This document shows positions 61,507 through 64,000 of a stretch of 64,000 nucleotides of DNA, piece by piece. Location of the stretch: assembly GCF_902459645.1 (NCBI RefSeq), contig NZ_CABPSK010000001.1, positions 434,001-498,000 of the forward strand. The letters run 5' to 3'. The number at the start of each line of letters is the position of its first letter. Position 1 is the first letter of the stretch. The stretch comes from Pandoraea pneumonica (GTDB lineage: Bacteria; Pseudomonadota; Gammaproteobacteria; Burkholderiales; Burkholderiaceae). The notes under the pieces are model-generated. The model saw only the letters and a program-made list of their open reading frames with translations. It made no database searches and was not told where the DNA came from. The translations under genes were made by a program, and so were the position numbers.

Positions 61507-62508
61507 GTGCAATACACCAAATTTGGCCGCACCGGCCTGAACGTTTCCCGCCTTTGTCTGGGCACCATGACCTTCGGCCTGCAAACCGAAGAGGCCGCCA
61601 GCCACGCGATTCTCGATCGCGCGACCGAGGCGGGCGTCAATTTCATCGACATCGCCGACGTCTATCCGCTGGGCAGCGACGAGTCGCTGGGCGGGCGCAC
61701 TGAGGAGATCGTCGGGCGCTGGCTAAAGAGCGAGGGCCGCCGCAGCCGCTACATCGTCGCCACCAAGGCGTGCGGGCAAATGGGCCCGTCGCCGTGGGAC
61801 AAGGGCGCCTCGCGCAAGCATTTGCTCGACGCCATCGACGCCTCGCTGCGCCGTCTGGGCACCGACTACGTCGACCTCTACCAACTGCACTCGGACGACA
61901 CCGAGACCCCCATCGACGAAACGCTCGAAGCGCTCGACACCATCGTGAAGTCGGGCAAGGCGCGCTATATCGGCGTCTCGAACTATCTGGCCTATCGGCT
62001 GGCGCGTGCGCTGGGCCGTGCCGACGTGCTGCGTGTGGCGCGTTTCGTGTCGGTGCAGCCGCGGTACAACTTGCTGTTCCGTCAGATCGAACGTGAGTTG
62101 CTGCCGCTGGCCAACGAAGAAGGGCTCGCCGTGATCCCGTACAACCCGCTGGCAGGCGGCCTGCTCACCGGCAAATACCAGCACAGCGCTGCGCCCAGCG
62201 AAGGGCGCTTCACCGCGCAGGTCGGCAAGGCAGGTGCGATGTATCAGCAGCGCTACTGGCACGAGCGTGAATTCGCGACCATCGAAGCGCTCAAGGGCAT
62301 CGCTAAGGAATCGGGCGAATCGCTCACGCGCCTCTCGCTGGCTTGGGTGCTCGCCAACCCCGTCGTCACGTCGGCCATCATTGGCGCGAGCCGTGTCGAC
62401 CAACTGACCGAAACGCTCGGCACCATCGACTACACGCTCGATGCCGAACTCAAGGCGAAGCTCGACGACGCGTCGCATGCCTACCGCTGGGGCGATGCGG
62501 CACGGTGA
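61507..62508 (+). CDS. Aldo/keto reductase
   Basis: A 333-aa AKR-superfamily oxidoreductase. The catalytic tetrad is D48, Y53, K87 and H128 (FIDIADVYPLG, VATKACG, LYQLHSDD). I chose the GTG at 61507, giving MQYTKFGRTGLNVSRLCLG, the usual AKR start, with GGGAG five bases upstream; ATG 61489 would add six residues. The C-terminal NADPH region includes IIGASRVDQLTE. It reduces carbonyl substrates of unknown identity and stands alone after the cellulose operon. Confidence 0.9.
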   Translation: MQYTKFGRTGLNVSRLCLGTMTFGLQTEEAASHAILDRATEAGVNFIDIADVYPLGSDESLGGRTEEIVGRWLKSEGRRSRYIVATKACGQMGPSPWDKGASRKHLLDAIDASLRRLGTDYVDLYQLHSDDTETPIDETLEALDTIVKSGKARYIGVSNYLAYRLARALGRADVLRVARFVSVQPRYNLLFRQIERELLPLANEEGLAVIPYNPLAGGLLTGKYQHSAAPSEGRFTAQVGKAGAMYQQRYWHEREFATIEALKGIAKESGESLTRLSLAWVLANPVVTSAIIGASRVDQLTETLGTIDYTLDAELKAKLDDASHAYRWGDAAR

Positions 62509-62633
62509 CGCACCCGCCCCGGGTGGTCTTTGATACCCATCGGGCGGTATAGTGGAGGCAACGTTGCGCGGTTCATCTGTTGAAACGATGACAGCCGCGC
62601 AGCGTTCCCCTCACTCTCCATGCGAGGCTGATC

Positions 62634-63584
62634 ATGACGAAACGCATTCTGCTCGCCACCGATGGCAGCGAGTCGTCGCGACGTGCGCTGCGCGAGGCAG
62701 CGGCCTTTGCCCGTAGCGGCGATGCCATCCGCGTGATTCATACGGTGGAAGATCCCGTCAATTTGCTGACGTCGGCCTTCGGCAAACTCATCGATCTGGA
62801 ACAAGTGCGTCGCGACATGCAGCGCGAAGGCGAGGAGCACATCGCACGCGCGGTGCTTTATCTGCGTGAAGAAGGGTTTGACGCGCAGGCTCATCTACTC
62901 GATCTGCGCACGACCGGCGAGACGGTGCCTGAAGCGATGTCGCGCGAAGCGCTCGAATGGGCTGCCGACATCATCATCGTCGGCACGCATGGGCGTACTG
63001 GCGTGCGGCGAGCCATGCTCGGGAGCGTCGCGGAACAGATTCTGCGCAATGCGCTGGTGCCCGTGATGTTGGTGGCGGGCGAGGCGAGAGCGCATCAACC
63101 GCTGCGTGCCGGTGGACATTACGAACGCGTGTTGGTGGCGCTCGACGAGAGTGAGACGTCGCGCCGTGCGTTCGACTACGCCTTAGCGCTAGCGCGTACG
63201 CACGGGGCGTCGTTGCGCGTCGTGCATGTGCTGGACTTGCCCGGGCCGTTTTTGGCTGGCTTCGACCCCGTCCCGCTGATCGAGGCCGTGCGCGCCGTCG
63301 GCGAGCAGATGCGCGCGTGGGCTACGCAGCGCATGCGCGAAGCCGAAGTGCCGGGCGAGGTGGAAATGCGCGAGATTGCGCCGGTGGGCGAAGGCGTGGC
63401 CGATCAAATCATCGCAGCGGGCAAAGAAGCCGATGCCGATGTCATCGTGCTGGGCACGCATGGCCGGCGCGGATTCCGGCGCTTTACGCTGGGCAGCGTC
63501 GCAGAAGACACGGCCCGCCACGCGGGCAGGCCGGTTTTGTTACTGCCAGCACAAGCGCCGCATGCCGAAGCAGCGAAGGGCTAA
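62634..63584 (+). CDS. Double-domain universal stress protein
   Basis: A 316-aa protein with two tandem Usp domains (about residues 1-150 and 160-312). Both keep the ATP-binding pattern G-xx-G-x9-G(S/T): GTHGRTGVRRAMLGSVAEQI in the first and GTHGRRGFRRFTLGSVAED in the second, so both sites may bind ATP. Domain starts are ILLATDGSESSRRAL and VLVALDESETSRRAF. Such tandem Usp proteins act in stress survival in the cytoplasm. It stands alone. Confidence 0.91.
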   Translation: MTKRILLATDGSESSRRALREAAAFARSGDAIRVIHTVEDPVNLLTSAFGKLIDLEQVRRDMQREGEEHIARAVLYLREEGFDAQAHLLDLRTTGETVPEAMSREALEWAADIIIVGTHGRTGVRRAMLGSVAEQILRNALVPVMLVAGEARAHQPLRAGGHYERVLVALDESETSRRAFDYALALARTHGASLRVVHVLDLPGPFLAGFDPVPLIEAVRAVGEQMRAWATQRMREAEVPGEVEMREIAPVGEGVADQIIAAGKEADADVIVLGTHGRRGFRRFTLGSVAEDTARHAGRPVLLLPAQAPHAEAAKG

Positions 63585-63657
63585 CCCGGCAGCGGTGCTT
63601 GATGTCGATTGATATCGCTGGATGCTGGTTGATGCCGATTGCGGCTCGCTGGCGAAA

Positions 63658-64000
63658 TTACGCGTTACCCAATTCCGCTACCAGCGTCTTGAGCGGCGTG
63701 GCGGCGTCGGCCAGACGTGCCGGGTCGATCACGGCGCGGCGGCCGACCAACTCACGAGCGGCCAGGAATTCCTGAGCCCGGTTGATGCTTGCCGCTGCGA
63801 CCACGGCGCCGTCGCGCAGGTAGAACAGCATGAACACGGCGGCACCTTGGGCATCGGGCAAGCGGCGCTCGACAACCGCGTCGTGACCGTCCGTCATTCC
63901 CACCATCTGCAACTTGGCGTTGAATTGATCCGACCAGAACCACGGTGCGGTTGCGACCGCCTTCGGGGCATCGCCATGCACGACGCTTGCGGCCACCTTG
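63658..64000 (-). CDS. Ferredoxin reductase-like FAD/NAD(P) oxidoreductase, C-terminal part
   Basis: The C-terminal 114 residues of a minus-strand gene whose 5' part lies beyond the window; the frame stays open to base 64000. The fragment ATAPWFWSDQFNAKLQMVGM is the hallmark of the C-terminal domain (Reductase_C) of rubredoxin/ferredoxin reductases that serve Rieske or P450 oxygenases. It continues with VFMLFYLRDGAVVAAASIN, typical of the same domain. FAD and NAD motifs are not in view. It is convergent with the universal stress protein gene. Confidence 0.85.
   Translation of the reverse strand, partial: KVAASVVHGDAPKAVATAPWFWSDQFNAKLQMVGMTDGHDAVVERRLPDAQGAAVFMLFYLRDGAVVAAASINRAQEFLAARELVGRRAVIDPARLADAATPLKTLVAELGNA

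Overview
The window comes from a high-GC beta-proteobacterium. Gene content and style (complete ast arginine pathway, homogentisate pathway, beta-proteobacterial cellulose genes, long GC-rich ORFs, RBS-led starts) fit Burkholderiaceae, most likely Pandoraea or a close relative. This is an inference from protein families; no 16S rRNA or tRNA gene was seen. No insertion sequence, phage gene or CRISPR array was recognised.

Layout. 1-6.3 kb: 3' end of acetolactate synthase (ilvB), a polar/basic amino-acid ABC transporter (binding protein, permease, ATPase), then astC and astA. 6.3-11.2 kb: a four-gene chaperone-usher cluster on the minus strand with two spore-coat-U (Csu-type) subunits; one carries a 9-bp tandem repeat at its N terminus. 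11.7-18.3 kb: HdeD-like membrane protein, Dps, a PatZ-like acyl-CoA synthetase/GNAT fusion, CorA, and a CaiB-type CoA transferase. 18.3-22.7 kb: a Fiu-like TonB receptor behind candidate Fur boxes, a Sel1-repeat protein and a TauE/SafE-type exporter behind a palindrome. 23-28 kb: a lipoprotein, an RcsB-like response regulator and a hybrid kinase ending in REC and Hpt domains. 28-31.8 kb: a LysR regulator divergent from hmgA-fahA. 32-35.4 kb: a small ORF of uncertain status, an AI-2E-family transporter and an unrecognised 575-aa membrane protein of more AT-rich composition. 35.5-39.8 kb: astE divergent from astD-astB. 39.9-48.4 kb: FMN reductase, small proteins including a tandem pair of two-helix miniproteins, two methyltransferases, a flavoprotein, and a bcsR-like/HAD/FUSC gene set. 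48.7-61.4 kb: cellulose operon bcsB-Z-C-Q-A-G. 61.5-64 kb: aldo/keto reductase, double-domain universal stress protein, and the 3' end of a ferredoxin-reductase-like flavoprotein.

The genes form three main functional sets: arginine uptake and AST degradation (split into two blocks about 29 kb apart), tyrosine/homogentisate catabolism, and surface/biofilm structures (Csu-type pili plus c-di-GMP-controlled, probably phosphoethanolamine-modified, cellulose). The most unusual points are the split ast pathway, the 575-aa orphan, the in-frame 9-bp repeat in the pilin gene, the BcsQ P-loop lacking its lysines, the divergently placed bcsR-like gene, and the tandem miniproteins.
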